Assembly: GCA_004297775.1 (NCBI GenBank)
Contig: SCUE01000017.1
Span: 1-64,000, forward strand
Reading direction: 5' to 3'
Length of the DNA stretch: 64,000 bases
DNA from: Chloroflexota bacterium
Lineage (GTDB): Bacteria; Chloroflexota; UBA6077; FW602-bin22
Shown here: in pieces, positions 7,777-16,366 of the stretch
How the letters are laid out: each line of letters starts with the position of its first letter
Position numbering within the stretch: position 1 is the first letter of the stretch
Notes under the pieces: generated by a model
Database searches by the model: none
Seen by the model: only the letters and a program-made list of their open reading frames with translations
What the model was told of the DNA's origin: nothing
Translations under genes and position numbers: made by a program

Positions 7777-9585
7777 CTACGCCGGCGCGAGCGCCAGTGC
7801 TTCGAGTTCGGCCTCGGCCTCGACCAGGCGCGACGTCACCTCGGCGTGGTCGCGCTGGGACGCCACCTTCGCCTCGCCCTGCAACGCCTCAAGCGCTTCT
7901 TCGAGCGCCTCGCGTCGTTGCTGAAGGTGCTCGATCTCATCTTCCAGTTCGAGAACGCGCGCGTCCTCCTCGACCTCCTCCTCCTCGGCCGCGGCTTCGA
8001 GACGCTCTTTGAAGCCGGCGTAGTCGGTCGTGTGGAGCACCGCCTTGCCGTCGCGGACGTCGAGGACGTGCGTCGCCAGCGCTTCGAGTAGGTCCGGGTC
8101 GTGTGATGCGAACAGGATCGCGCCCTTGAACACCTGCATCGCCTCGATCAGTGTCGCGCGGGTCCGCACATCGAGGTGGTTCGTCGGCTCGTCCATCACC
8201 AGGACGTGAACCGGTTTCAGCAACAGCTTCGCCAGTGACAGGCGGCTCTTCTCCCCACCGGACAGCGCGCCGGTCATCTTGTAGACCGTGTCGCGCGAGA
8301 ACTGGAAGCGACCCAGCAGGCCGCGGGCGCGTTCTTCGCCCCACTCGGCCGGCGCGTTCGCAAGGATCTCCTGGACGACCGTTCGCGTTTCATCGAGTGT
8401 CTGCGATTGATCCTGCGCGAAGTACCCGACCGTGGCGCGTCGAACCGTGCCCGCCGTCGGCTCATCGATGCCGGCCAGAACGCGCAGAATCGTCGATTTC
8501 CCAGCGCCGTTCGGGCCGACCAGGGCGATGCGCTGTCCGGCGATGATTCGCAGGTTGACGTCCGAGACGATGGTGCGATCGCCATACGCCTTGGCCATGT
8601 CTTCGGCCACGATCAGCTCGGCCGGCATCGGGTGCCCCTCGCCGAACTTCAGCTTCATCGTGTCCGGTTCAGTGGGAGGCACCGCCTCACGCTCCAGGCG
8701 AGCGAGCATGCGCTCCCGCGAGCGCACCAGCGAGGCGCGGCGGGCGTTGGCGCGGAAACGATTGATGAAATCCTGCTGCCGCTTGATGAACTTCTGCTGG
8801 CGGGAGTAAGCCGCCGCGCGCGCGGCCACGCGACGCTTCTTCTCCGCCTCGAAGGCCGTGTAGTTGCCGTTGTAATCGTGAATGAGACCGTCTTCCAGCT
8901 CGAAGACGCGACTGATCACGCGATCGAGGAACTTCCGATCGTGGGAGACGATGATCGCGGCGCCGGGATAGGAGGCGAAATACTCTTCGAGCCATTCGGT
9001 CGCTCGCGCATCGAGGTGGTTGGTCGGCTCGTCGAGCAGGATGAGATTCGGCTTGCGGACCAGCAGTTTCGCCAGCGCGATGCGCATCTGCCAGCCGCCG
9101 GAAAACTCGAGGGCGCGCTTCGTGTAGTCGTCCTGGCTGAAACCGAGACCGGCCAGAACCGCGTGCGCGTCCGCCTCGACCGTGTAGCCGCCGAGGCGAT
9201 CGAACTCGTCGTAGAGATCTCCCTGGCGCTCGACGAGGCGATCGAGGTCATCGCCGTGGGCGGTTTCCATGGACTTCTCGATCTCGCGCAATTCCTGGTT
9301 CACGGCCAAGATCTCAGGGAACGCGGCGAACATCTCGTCCCAGAGTGGCCGGTTCGAGCGCACCCCGGCGTCTTGCGGCAGGAATCCGGTCGTCCAGTTC
9401 GCGTCGGTGCGCAGGACGCCGCTGTCGTACGGCTCGGTGCCGACGATGACGCGCATCAGGGTGGACTTGCCGACGCCGTTGGGGCCGACCAGGGCGACCT
9501 TCTGCCCGGCCGGCAGCGTCAGCGAGATTCCGCGAAGAATGGGACGGTCGCCAAAGTTCTTGACGACGTTGGTCAGGCGCAGCAC
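7777..9585 (-). CDS. ABC-F family ATPase (ribosome-associated type)
   Basis: A 602-residue cytoplasmic protein with two ABC ATPase domains and no membrane segments. The first domain has Walker A Gly-Pro-Asn-Gly-Val-Gly-Lys-Ser-Thr near residue 34, a signature around Phe-Ser-Gly-Gly-Trp, and Leu-Leu-Asp-Glu-Pro-Thr-Asn-His-Leu-Asp. The second repeats these with Gly-Pro-Asn-Gly-Ala-Gly-Lys-Ser-Thr, Leu-Ser-Gly-Gly-Glu-Lys-Ser-Arg and Val-Met-Asp-Glu-Pro-Thr-Asn-His-Leu-Asp. A charged linker between them and an acidic C-terminal coiled coil (last ~65 residues) fit the Uup/YdiF branch. ABC-F proteins act on the ribosome in translation or antibiotic protection rather than in transport. The start is GTG with CCGGAGGCC upstream. 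Confidence 0.93.
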   Translation of the reverse strand: MLRLTNVVKNFGDRPILRGISLTLPAGQKVALVGPNGVGKSTLMRVIVGTEPYDSGVLRTDANWTTGFLPQDAGVRSNRPLWDEMFAAFPEILAVNQELREIEKSMETAHGDDLDRLVERQGDLYDEFDRLGGYTVEADAHAVLAGLGFSQDDYTKRALEFSGGWQMRIALAKLLVRKPNLILLDEPTNHLDARATEWLEEYFASYPGAAIIVSHDRKFLDRVISRVFELEDGLIHDYNGNYTAFEAEKKRRVAARAAAYSRQQKFIKRQQDFINRFRANARRASLVRSRERMLARLEREAVPPTEPDTMKLKFGEGHPMPAELIVAEDMAKAYGDRTIVSDVNLRIIAGQRIALVGPNGAGKSTILRVLAGIDEPTAGTVRRATVGYFAQDQSQTLDETRTVVQEILANAPAEWGEERARGLLGRFQFSRDTVYKMTGALSGGEKSRLSLAKLLLKPVHVLVMDEPTNHLDVRTRATLIEAMQVFKGAILFASHDPDLLEALATHVLDVRDGKAVLHTTDYAGFKERLEAAAEEEEVEEDARVLELEDEIEHLQQRREALEEALEALQGEAKVASQRDHAEVTSRLVEAEAELEALALAPA

Positions 9586-9991
9586 GAGAGGGCCTCCGGG
9601 TTGGCGCGAGCGTGGCGGTCGATTTTCGGCCGAATGCGTTCGGATCGAGCATCAGGAGTGTATCGAGCGCCGTGTCAACTCCGCCACGGAATGAAGCTTG
9701 CGATCGCTTTGATCTTGTTCCGACATTGTCCGACAACCCGTGCACGATGCCGTGAGTGCTGGCACACGCCCGCACTGGCGCGAGTGTCAGTCGAACGCGT
9801 CGACATGGCGTGCGATGTTCTGGTCGAGCCCGAGGCGGTGAAGGGGATGTCTGGTCAGGAGTCTGGCGGGCGGCCGGGACCGCAACCACAGTCGGCTACC
9901 GTGATGTCGTGCCGACGTTGCTTGTCGGTCGCCGCGTCGCGGCAGTGATGATGAAGACCGAAAGGTACGGCGGACTGCCGAAAGCGTGGGC
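9586..9991. other. Non-coding spacer between ABC-F and protease genes
   Basis: About 400 bases with no convincing gene. The only structure I note is a direct repeat TCCGACA-ttg-TCCGACA at 9719-9735, which could be a regulator site or chance. Plus-strand open frames here are antisense extensions without protein-like composition. Confidence 0.5.
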
Positions 9992-11047
9992 CTACCGCCG
10001 TCCCTTTTGCGACTCCGCGGCGCGACGTTGCCTGCGATTAAGTGGTGACGCCACGCCGCCGGGCGACGGTTTCACCGGTGCGGGTCCTACCGGTGACCGT
10101 GTCGCCGAAACATGTTGGTCGGGAACGACCCAGTTCTTGATCCACTGCCGGCCAGTGGCACTCATGAGAAGTTTTGTCGTCGGGCTCTGCTCAAACACGA
10201 TCGTCGTCAAGTGGTACGCCGTGAGCACAGCCTCCTGGAGATCTTGATCGTCCTCCAAGTCCTCGATGACGACTCCTTGCAAGCGCGCCTCGTCACGATC
10301 AATCCGCCGGCCATGGCTCTTATGTGTACTCGCGTCGCTAAAGTGCCCGGCCACCCGCAGGCCACGCGTAACGGCGTCAGGCGTACCCTTGAACATATAC
10401 GACGCAAGCCAACGGGCGACCATCGATTCGCCGTACGCGAGGGCATTCTGTGCCTCTTGGAGAAGGGCGGGACCGAGTGACTGAAGAATGGGCGCCCACA
10501 CGTGCGCAGCCGAAAGATTCGCGAGAATCTCCGCCTTTGCCGTTTCGAACTGGTCGACGATCGCAACGGCGGATACGTATCGTCCGGCGCCGACCGGCAT
10601 CTGCGGATCGATCGGGCCGAGTTGGCTCTGTCTGCCCATCACGACTCGATCGGCGCTCAAACTGATCATCGTGCCCGCCGACATCGCCAACGTCGGCACA
10701 ATAACTTCGATGTGTGTGAACTTCGAGCGGAGGTAGGAAACGATCGTCTCGGCCGCGTTCGTGACACCTCCGGGCGTATGTAGGACGACCGTAAGGTGAC
10801 GATCCCAATTCATTCCGAAGATCACAGACATCAGGCCGTTGATGTCCTCGTGCACGATCTGGAGGTTCTGGGGCGGCGCCTGTGGCTTTTGAAGAAAACC
10901 CGAGGAATACAGCAAGACGTTCCTGCCGCCGCGGAGTCGGCCAATCTCCGAGAGCCAGTGTGACTGCTGTTCGGATAGCCATTTTCCCCGGTCCGCGAGA
11001 TCCGATATTGAAGCGAACTCAGCGAGGAGTTCGTTCCAAGCCGGCAC
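9992..11047 (-). CDS. SDH-family Clp-fold serine protease (SppA/ClpP-like)
   Basis: A 351-residue protein with the ClpP/crotonase fold of SDH-type (Ser-Asp-His) proteases. A strand with Thr-Val-Val-Leu-His-Thr-Pro-Gly-Gly forms the oxyanion region. Leu-Ala-Met-Ser-Ala-Gly-Thr-Met supplies the probable catalytic Ser. Gly-Arg-Gln-Ser-Gln-Leu-Gly-Pro-Ile-Asp-Pro-Gln contains the expected Asp. There is no signal peptide and the C-terminal 40 residues are basic and Pro/Arg rich, so a cytoplasmic or membrane-surface location is likely. The start is GTG at 11047, four bases after the stop of a 74-residue gene, so the two are co-transcribed. Related proteins are often found near defence or accessory genes. 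The substrate is unknown. Confidence 0.8.
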   Translation of the reverse strand: MPAWNELLAEFASISDLADRGKWLSEQQSHWLSEIGRLRGGRNVLLYSSGFLQKPQAPPQNLQIVHEDINGLMSVIFGMNWDRHLTVVLHTPGGVTNAAETIVSYLRSKFTHIEVIVPTLAMSAGTMISLSADRVVMGRQSQLGPIDPQMPVGAGRYVSAVAIVDQFETAKAEILANLSAAHVWAPILQSLGPALLQEAQNALAYGESMVARWLASYMFKGTPDAVTRGLRVAGHFSDASTHKSHGRRIDRDEARLQGVVIEDLEDDQDLQEAVLTAYHLTTIVFEQSPTTKLLMSATGRQWIKNWVVPDQHVSATRSPVGPAPVKPSPGGVASPLNRRQRRAAESQKGRR

Positions 11048-11050
11048 GAG

Positions 11051-11275
11051 CTATTGGTCGGCGCGGATGGTCAGAGTGAGTGGAGTGTCAGTGCGCGGTG
11101 GAAGCCCGTAGATTCCGAACGCGCTATCGTCGGGCAAAGGGATCTGCGCGACTCGCGCCAACTCAAGGTATCGCTCGTAAAGTGCGGCGGCGTCGGCAAG
11201 GTGATCCAGGACGCGCTCGTCATCTGTCTTACGACGGTTCGACAACGTGGCCACTCCTCTTCGCTTGGACGGCAT
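11051..11275 (-). CDS. Small hypothetical protein upstream of SDH protease
   Basis: A 74-residue protein without recognised domains. The first 20 residues are basic (Lys-Arg-Arg, Asn-Arg-Arg-Lys). A predicted helix, Leu-Asp-His-Leu-Ala-Asp-Ala-Ala-Ala-Leu-Tyr-Glu-Arg-Tyr, follows, and then a Pro-rich tail. Its stop is three bases before the start of the SDH protease, which supports a two-gene unit. It could be a partner or substrate adaptor of the protease, but that is only positional inference. Confidence 0.55.
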   Translation of the reverse strand: MPSKRRGVATLSNRRKTDDERVLDHLADAAALYERYLELARVAQIPLPDDSAFGIYGLPPRTDTPLTLTIRADQ

Positions 11276-11429
11276 CTTAGCGTATCGAACTGCCCAGAGG
11301 CCCGATTCGCCATCGTGATCGACACGACCATCCGAGAATTGCGGATGGTACGGTGCCTGCGTGGTCGCCGGAACGATCCGCAGTTGTGATTGAATATTGG
11401 AATCGGCTGCCCGAAGGCTCCGACGCCGA

Positions 11430-13013
11430 CTACCCGCGAACGGCGATCCAGACGAGCTCGGCGATCGTCATGAGCACGAGCGATCCGGCGCAGAAGACGA
11501 GCGCGGCGCGGATGAGCGTCGGCTCCGCGCGGGGCTCACCGGCGACCGCGGCCGCCAGAACCACGCGCGCCGGGGATGCCATACTGAACACCGCCGCGGC
11601 AGCGTTCTGCGCCGACGTAACGACCAGGGCCGAGAGACTGATCCGATCCGCGGCGACCAACTGGAACGGCAGCAGCATCGCGCTGCCGGCCACGTTCGAT
11701 CCGGTGAGGAATCCGCTCAAACCACCCAGCGCCGGCGCGACGAGCGCGTAGCCCGGTCCGACCGCTAGGGCGACGCTGGTCGCAAGCTCGCGTGTCATCC
11801 CGGAGCGCAGCATGATCTCGGCCATGATCGTGAACCCGGCGAGGGCGGCGAACGCGCGCACCCAGTGGCGCGAGGTGCGCGCCACCTGCGCCGCGATCGC
11901 GCGGCCGTTGAGGCGACCGATCGCCGCCGCGACAACGCACGCGATCAGGAGAGCGAAGCCGGAACTGTACAGAAGCGCCAGCTCGAAGTCGACGATCGGC
12001 ACCCGAACCACGCCGACGCCTCGGAGCGCGTCGCGAATCGGCGGGACGAGTCGGCTCGCCAGCAGCGCGGCGACGAGGACGATATAGGGGACGACGGCCC
12101 GCCCGATGCCGGTTGGAATGCCCGCGTGTTTGGTGGCAGGCGTGGTCGGCGTCGTTGACCTTCCGACGCCGACTTGGCCGCCACGGACGGGACTGAGCCG
12201 CCCTTCGTCCGCTTCCTTCACTGCCATGCCGGTCAGTGACGAAGCCGGACTTGTCCATCGCGCCCAGGCGATGCCGATGAGCGTGACGATTGGGCCGCCG
12301 ACCACCATCGCCGGTTCGACGCCGAGGTATCGCGTGCCGAGCCAGGCGGCGGCCGCCATCGACCCGCCGACGACGACAGCCATCGCGCCGTGACGTGTCG
12401 CCGCGCCACGGTCCTCCGCAACGACCAGTGTCAGGACCGCGTAGTAGAGGAAGACCGGCGCAACCAAGAGCGCGCATCCGAGCCCGATCTCGTCGATCGA
12501 TAGGCCGCTCAGCGTTCCGCTGAAGACGATGCCGATCGCGCTGGAGCCCCACGGGACCGCGTTCTGGGTGAAGAGCGCCAGGAGCGCGGCGGAACGGCGC
12601 GAGTAGCCGATCCCGATCAGCAGCGGCGCGACGACCACTATGCCCAGGCCAAATCCGCTGACCGCCTCGAAGAACGCGCCGACCGGAATGCACAGAATCA
12701 GCGCCCTCGCCGCGCGATCGCCGGGAAGGTGCGCCAGCGCCTCGGCGAGCGTCGCCTGAGCGCCGCTTCGCTCGGTCAGGCGAAAGAGCAGCAACCCGAA
12801 GTAGATGACGTATCCGACGACGGACGCGACGAGCACGCCGCGCAGGATGGCCAGACCAACGCCGTTCGCATCGAGCGCAAAGGCCGGAACGACAGCCGCG
12901 ATCGCCAGAGACAGCGCGATTCCGAGCGACCCGGCGCCGAGCGCTGAGCGGCGGAGCGCGACGATCCACGCCAGCGCGCCGAGCAGCGGCAGCGCCGCGA
13001 GCAGCGCATTCAT
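11430..13013 (-). CDS. L-lactate permease family transporter
   Basis: A 527-residue integral membrane protein of the LctP family, which imports L-lactate, D-lactate or glycolate with protons. Around a dozen hydrophobic segments are visible. Family hallmarks include Val-Gly-Ala-Phe-Phe-Glu-Ala-Val-Ser-Gly-Phe-Gly-Leu-Gly in the first third, Gln-Asn-Ala-Val-Pro-Trp-Gly, and near the end Gly-Phe-Leu-Thr-Gly-Ser-Asn-Val-Ala followed by Gln-Asn-Ala-Ala-Ala. A charged cytoplasmic loop of about 50 residues lies mid-protein. The frame opens at 13079, but ATG 13013 starts directly before the first helix. It is divergent from an HpcH/HpaI aldolase gene, so the two may serve small-acid metabolism together. 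Confidence 0.9.
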   Translation of the reverse strand: MNALLAALPLLGALAWIVALRRSALGAGSLGIALSLAIAAVVPAFALDANGVGLAILRGVLVASVVGYVIYFGLLLFRLTERSGAQATLAEALAHLPGDRAARALILCIPVGAFFEAVSGFGLGIVVVAPLLIGIGYSRRSAALLALFTQNAVPWGSSAIGIVFSGTLSGLSIDEIGLGCALLVAPVFLYYAVLTLVVAEDRGAATRHGAMAVVVGGSMAAAAWLGTRYLGVEPAMVVGGPIVTLIGIAWARWTSPASSLTGMAVKEADEGRLSPVRGGQVGVGRSTTPTTPATKHAGIPTGIGRAVVPYIVLVAALLASRLVPPIRDALRGVGVVRVPIVDFELALLYSSGFALLIACVVAAAIGRLNGRAIAAQVARTSRHWVRAFAALAGFTIMAEIMLRSGMTRELATSVALAVGPGYALVAPALGGLSGFLTGSNVAGSAMLLPFQLVAADRISLSALVVTSAQNAAAAVFSMASPARVVLAAAVAGEPRAEPTLIRAALVFCAGSLVLMTIAELVWIAVRG

Positions 13014-13191
13014 CCGTCGATCACCCGAGCGAGAGCGACGCGGCGCCGATATCCAGCGCGAACGCCGCGAATGTCGCATTCACTGGTCGGTTAGTCGCTG
13101 TCATTTTTCGCGGCGACGGTCGCGATGTGGCACTGAAGGGTGGTCAAGCGCGGAAGGATACTCGGCGCGCGCCAACCCGACGTTCGCGCCG

Positions 13192-13197
13192 TATACT
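13192..13197 (+). promoter_or_regulatory. -10 hexamer TATACT, leaderless arrangement for aldolase gene
   Basis: TATACT ends 7 bases before the GTG at 13205. There is no ribosome site in the gap, so a leaderless mRNA is inferred. Confidence 0.55.
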
Positions 13198-13204
13198 GCC
13201 GACC

Positions 13205-13957
13205 GTGATCGAGAATACCGTTGTTCGCCGCAATCGCGATGGCCTCAAGGCGCGCGTCCTGCTGCTCTCGTTTCCGTCAACCGAGGTCGTCGAACTGGCT
13301 GCCGTGGCCGGATTCGACGCCATCAGCCTCGACGGCGAGCACGGCGCGTTCTCGACCGAATCGGTCGACCTCACGTGTCGGGTCGCTAACGGCGCTGGTC
13401 TGTCGGTGATCGCGCGCGTGCCGTCGATCGAGGCCTCGATCATCAATCTGTGGCTTGATCGCGGCGTCCAGGGCGTCACCGGACCGCGCGTCGAGTCCGC
13501 CGCCCAGGCACGACTACTCGCCGACTCCTGCCTCTACCCGCCGGCCGGCAAGCGATCGTGGGGCTGGGGGCGCGGCTCGATCTTCAACGACATCCCGACG
13601 CTCGAGCGCCGTTTCGGCGGACGCGTTGGGTTCGCCGCCTGGGCCAATGCAAACATGCTCGTATTCGCCCAGATCGAGACCAAGGCCGGGTACGACCACC
13701 TCGACGAGATCCTGGCAGTGCCCGGACTCACCGGCATCACCGGCGGGCCGAACGATTTCGCGGCTTCGCTCGGCTTTCCGGGCCAGCCCGATCACCCCGA
13801 ACGGGTCCGGCTGACCGACGACGCCGAGCGTCGGGCGCGCGCGGCCGGGAAAGCAGTCGCGGGTGACTATTCGGTTGGCCTGAACCTGCACGAATGGGTC
13901 ATCGAAGCCGGACGCGCGTTCGCGAACGAACATGCCGGGAGCCGGATCGGCCCGTAG
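13205..13957 (+). CDS. HpcH/HpaI aldolase/citrate lyase family protein
   Basis: A 250-residue class II pyruvate aldolase-type TIM barrel. The usual signposts are present: Gly-Phe-Asp-Ala-Ile-Ser-Leu-Asp-Gly-Glu-His-Gly (the His base region), Val-Ile-Ala-Arg-Val-Pro (Arg contacting pyruvate), Gly-Val-Gln-Gly-Val, Ala-Gln-Ile-Glu-Thr (metal-ligand Glu) and Gly-Pro-Asn-Asp-Phe (metal-ligand Asp). Such enzymes split 2-keto-3-deoxy sugar acids or related hydroxy-keto acids into pyruvate plus an aldehyde. That would fit downstream of the sugar-acid dehydratases elsewhere in the window. The frame opens at 13127. GTG 13205 is chosen because of the -10 box 7 bases upstream and the family N-terminus. 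Confidence 0.88.
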   Translation: MIENTVVRRNRDGLKARVLLLSFPSTEVVELAAVAGFDAISLDGEHGAFSTESVDLTCRVANGAGLSVIARVPSIEASIINLWLDRGVQGVTGPRVESAAQARLLADSCLYPPAGKRSWGWGRGSIFNDIPTLERRFGGRVGFAAWANANMLVFAQIETKAGYDHLDEILAVPGLTGITGGPNDFAASLGFPGQPDHPERVRLTDDAERRARAAGKAVAGDYSVGLNLHEWVIEAGRAFANEHAGSRIGP

Positions 13958-14053
13958 TCGGACGGCACGCTATGACTGACTCTACTGTCTCCGGTTCTCA
14001 GCGCGAGTAGGGCACCTCGCCGCTGAATCAGAGTGGCGGTGATTGCCGCCCTG

Positions 14054-15064
14054 TCAGGCCGGCTTTCCCATCGCGCGCGACGCCGCAATGAGCGCCGCCG
14101 TGTAGCCGAGCACGAACGAGTGCTGTCGCTCGTTGTCGGGATCCGATTCCGAATGCGGCACGTGGTCCGGGCAGAGCATCCCTTCGTATCCGGCATCCTG
14201 GTACGCGCGGACGCAGGCCAGGAAATCGACGTCGCCGTTGTCCGGGTAGACCTCCTCGAAATTGCCAAGACCGCCCTTGATGTTGCGGAAGTGCACCATG
14301 AACAGGCGCTTCTCGCGCCCGAAGTGACGGATCGCATCGAGGACTTCGACCGCCGGGTTGTCACACATCTCGGCGACCGTGCCCTGGCAGAAGTTGAATC
14401 CGTTGTAAGGACTCGGGTTGAGGGCAACCCACCGCTTCATACCCTCCACCGTGCCGAGAATGCTTCGGACGCCGCGCAGGCCGGTGTCGCGCGGCAACGC
14501 CGGATCGTGTGGATGCACCGCCAGCTTGACACCAGCCGCTTCGGCCACCGGGATGATCCGGTCGAGCACGTAGGCCGCGTTGTCCCACAGCTTCTCGGCC
14601 GGTATGTCTCCCAGGTCGGTCAAGGAGTGGTCGGTCCACTTGCGCACGTCAAAGTGGCTGTACGTCGCGCCGCCGCGACCGACTGTCCGGCCGGTGCGCA
14701 GGATGCCGATGATGTTGCAGTTGTACTTGAGACACGGAACACCGGCCTCACCGGCGGCGCGAATGTTCTGCACGATTGTCGCGATCTCGCCCTCGCGGCT
14801 CGGCAAGCCGGTCCAGAGACCCGGAAATCGTGAATTGGTGTAGAAGGTCGCTTCGATTCCCAGGTTCATGACGTCCATGGCCAGGCCGTTGGCGCGCAGG
14901 CGCGCGATCAGATCGCGAATCGACCGAACGTTCCAGGAGCCGTCATCGTTCTGGATGCCGGTACCGCGAACGGTGTTGACCGCGACGTGCTCGACCCCGA
15001 GTTGCGCCACCCAGGCGAGTTTTCGATCCGAGATATCGCTCAATTGCTCGCCGATGTAGACCAC
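14054..15064 (-). CDS. Mannonate dehydratase-like protein (UxuA family TIM barrel)
   Basis: A 336-residue protein resembling UxuA, which converts D-mannonate to 2-keto-3-deoxy-gluconate in hexuronate breakdown. Seen in order are Gly-Val-Glu-His-Val-Ala-Val-Asn, Lys-Tyr-Asn-Cys-Asn, Val-His-Pro-His-Asp-Pro (UxuA usually His-Pro-Asp-Asp-Pro), Asn-Phe-Cys-Gln-Gly-Thr-Val, Met-Val-His-Phe-Arg-Asn-Ile, and Cys-Pro-Asp-His-Val-Pro-His near the end. These match metal and substrate positions of the family. The Asp-to-His change in the third motif leaves the exact substrate open. The start is GTG at 15064 behind a strong AGGAGG. Confidence 0.82.
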   Translation of the reverse strand: MVYIGEQLSDISDRKLAWVAQLGVEHVAVNTVRGTGIQNDDGSWNVRSIRDLIARLRANGLAMDVMNLGIEATFYTNSRFPGLWTGLPSREGEIATIVQNIRAAGEAGVPCLKYNCNIIGILRTGRTVGRGGATYSHFDVRKWTDHSLTDLGDIPAEKLWDNAAYVLDRIIPVAEAAGVKLAVHPHDPALPRDTGLRGVRSILGTVEGMKRWVALNPSPYNGFNFCQGTVAEMCDNPAVEVLDAIRHFGREKRLFMVHFRNIKGGLGNFEEVYPDNGDVDFLACVRAYQDAGYEGMLCPDHVPHSESDPDNERQHSFVLGYTAALIAASRAMGKPA

Positions 15065-15090
15065 GTGTCCTCCTTCGCTCGTCGCCGCGA

Positions 15091-15990
15091 TCAGGTTGCC
15101 GGCCGGACGCCGGATGCCAGCCCAGATTGGCCGTCCGGCGCCGCGAGCGCGACGCCTGCATACGGGAAGTCGCTATTCAGCCACGCGCGATCGAGTTGCG
15201 TCGCGTGGATGCGCCGATTCTGCCCCGGACCGTCCTTGTCGACCGGGTCGTTGTAGATGAACTCGTCTCGCGTGTAGCCGATCAGGACGATGTAGTGATC
15301 GCCGTTGTACGGCCGATTCTCCCGACCAGGCAGCGCGCGATACCACACCTGCGGAATGACCGGCTCGCCGCGATCGATCGCGCGTCGCGCATCGGCGAGA
15401 GACCAACGACGAAAACCCGAGGCTCCGAACAGACCATTCGGCCGTAGACCGTAGGCGGCGCCGATCTCGTGCAGATTCTCAACGAGTGTCCCAGCATCGA
15501 ACACGCCGTCGGTGCCCTGCAGCCGATTGACACGCTGGCGAATGTCGCTGGTTGGCACCGGCCTCCCAAATGCAGCCAGAACCATTCCCAGCGCGGCCGG
15601 GCCGCAGTCCGCCTCCTCATAGGGATTCCCATCGAACTGAGAGCGGAACGGGATAGGCAGCCAGCGACTCTCTGGGACTGCGTCGAGATCGCCCGGTCGA
15701 ATCGGCGCAAACGTCAGACCCCGCGGAGTCGCGGTCGACGTCGGCCACGGCCTCGGCGTCGGCGGGTAGGCTGTCGGCGTCAGCGTCGCCGGTGGTGGCG
15801 GCGGCAGCGGTGTCGGACGGTCCCAGGCGCGTTCGATTGGTCGCGCCGCGATCGCCGGTCCCTCGACGACTGGCGCGAAATCCGCCCGTCGCGGACCACT
15901 ATCCTGGACCTTCCGTTCGGCCGTCCCGGCGCACGCCAGCGTCAGGGCGGCGACGGCGACCGGCAGGAGCCATCGCCCGACCAGACGCAT
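15091..15990 (-). CDS. C39-like cysteine peptidase lipoprotein
   Basis: A 299-residue secreted lipoprotein. The signal peptide ends in the lipobox Leu-Thr-Leu-Ala-Cys with Cys20 as the lipidated residue. A Pro/Thr-rich stalk covers residues 55-90, as is common in Chloroflexi envelope proteins. The C-terminal domain is a papain-like C39_2 fold. The catalytic Cys is Cys129 in Glu-Ala-Asp-Cys-Gly-Pro-Ala-Ala, the His is in Gly-Asp-His-Tyr-Ile-Val-Leu-Ile-Gly-Tyr, and the Asp is in Tyr-Asn-Asp-Pro. The target peptide is unknown. ATG 15990 is preferred over GTG 15996 because a TACTAT box ends exactly 6 bases upstream. Confidence 0.88.
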   Translation of the reverse strand: MRLVGRWLLPVAVAALTLACAGTAERKVQDSGPRRADFAPVVEGPAIAARPIERAWDRPTPLPPPPPATLTPTAYPPTPRPWPTSTATPRGLTFAPIRPGDLDAVPESRWLPIPFRSQFDGNPYEEADCGPAALGMVLAAFGRPVPTSDIRQRVNRLQGTDGVFDAGTLVENLHEIGAAYGLRPNGLFGASGFRRWSLADARRAIDRGEPVIPQVWYRALPGRENRPYNGDHYIVLIGYTRDEFIYNDPVDKDGPGQNRRIHATQLDRAWLNSDFPYAGVALAAPDGQSGLASGVRPAT

Positions 15991-15996
15991 CGGCAC

Positions 15997-16002
15997 ATAG
16001 TA
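15997..16002 (-). promoter_or_regulatory. -10 hexamer TACTAT, leaderless arrangement for C39 lipoprotein
   Basis: On the minus strand TACTAT ends 6 bases before the ATG at 15990, and no ribosome site is visible. This decides the start codon. Confidence 0.5.
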
Positions 16003-16053
16003 TGAGAATGAACTCGGCCAGGACAGCGCCTCGCCACGGAAAACCGTCGATGC

Positions 16054-16338
16054 TCAGCCGTTGTCGATGAAACCGTCGGGAAAATGCCAGGTCGAGATGA
16101 CCGCGCCGGAGACCGCGACCGCCAATGCGCCGACGAAACCGTCGCGCGGGTCGAGATCGGGCACCCGCCACCCCGGCGTATCGGCGGCGTCATTCAACGG
16201 GCGCAGTAACGGAGCCGACGCAAGCGCCGCGGCTGACACGTCCAGCGCCTTGAAGTCGAGCGCAATTCCGTCGCCGCGTGTCTTGGCATACGCCTCCTTA
16301 CGCGTCCACATCCGCAAGAATCGGGACGAGGTCCAGGC
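16054..16338 (-). pseudogene. 4'-phosphopantetheinyl transferase, 5'-truncated fragment
   Basis: On the minus strand the segment Arg-Phe-Leu-Arg-Met-Trp-Thr-Arg-Lys-Glu-Ala-Tyr-Ala-Lys-Thr-Arg-Gly-Asp-Gly-Ile is the hallmark C-terminal motif of Sfp-type phosphopantetheinyl transferases (Trp-Thr-x-Lys-Glu-Ala). It is followed by about 75 residues of typical tail. The upstream half of the enzyme is missing; that half should hold the Asp-x-Glu metal pair and the CoA-binding region. The open frame continues to 16455, but the extra residues are unlike the family. The break lies about 30 bases from the broken start of the divergent pfaD fragment, so one event may have removed both 5' ends. Confidence 0.7.
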
Positions 16339-16366
16339 CGAACAGAAGTACGAACCGCCGCCGCGC

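Noticed and set aside
9719..9735. Direct repeat TCCGACA-ttg-TCCGACA as a regulator site
   Set aside because: It is too short and isolated to support, lies far from either flanking start, and no matching regulator gene is nearby.
8407..9948. 513-codon plus-strand open frame
   Set aside because: It is antisense to the ABC-F gene, whose motifs are unambiguous. The long frame results from high GC and has no recognisable domain.
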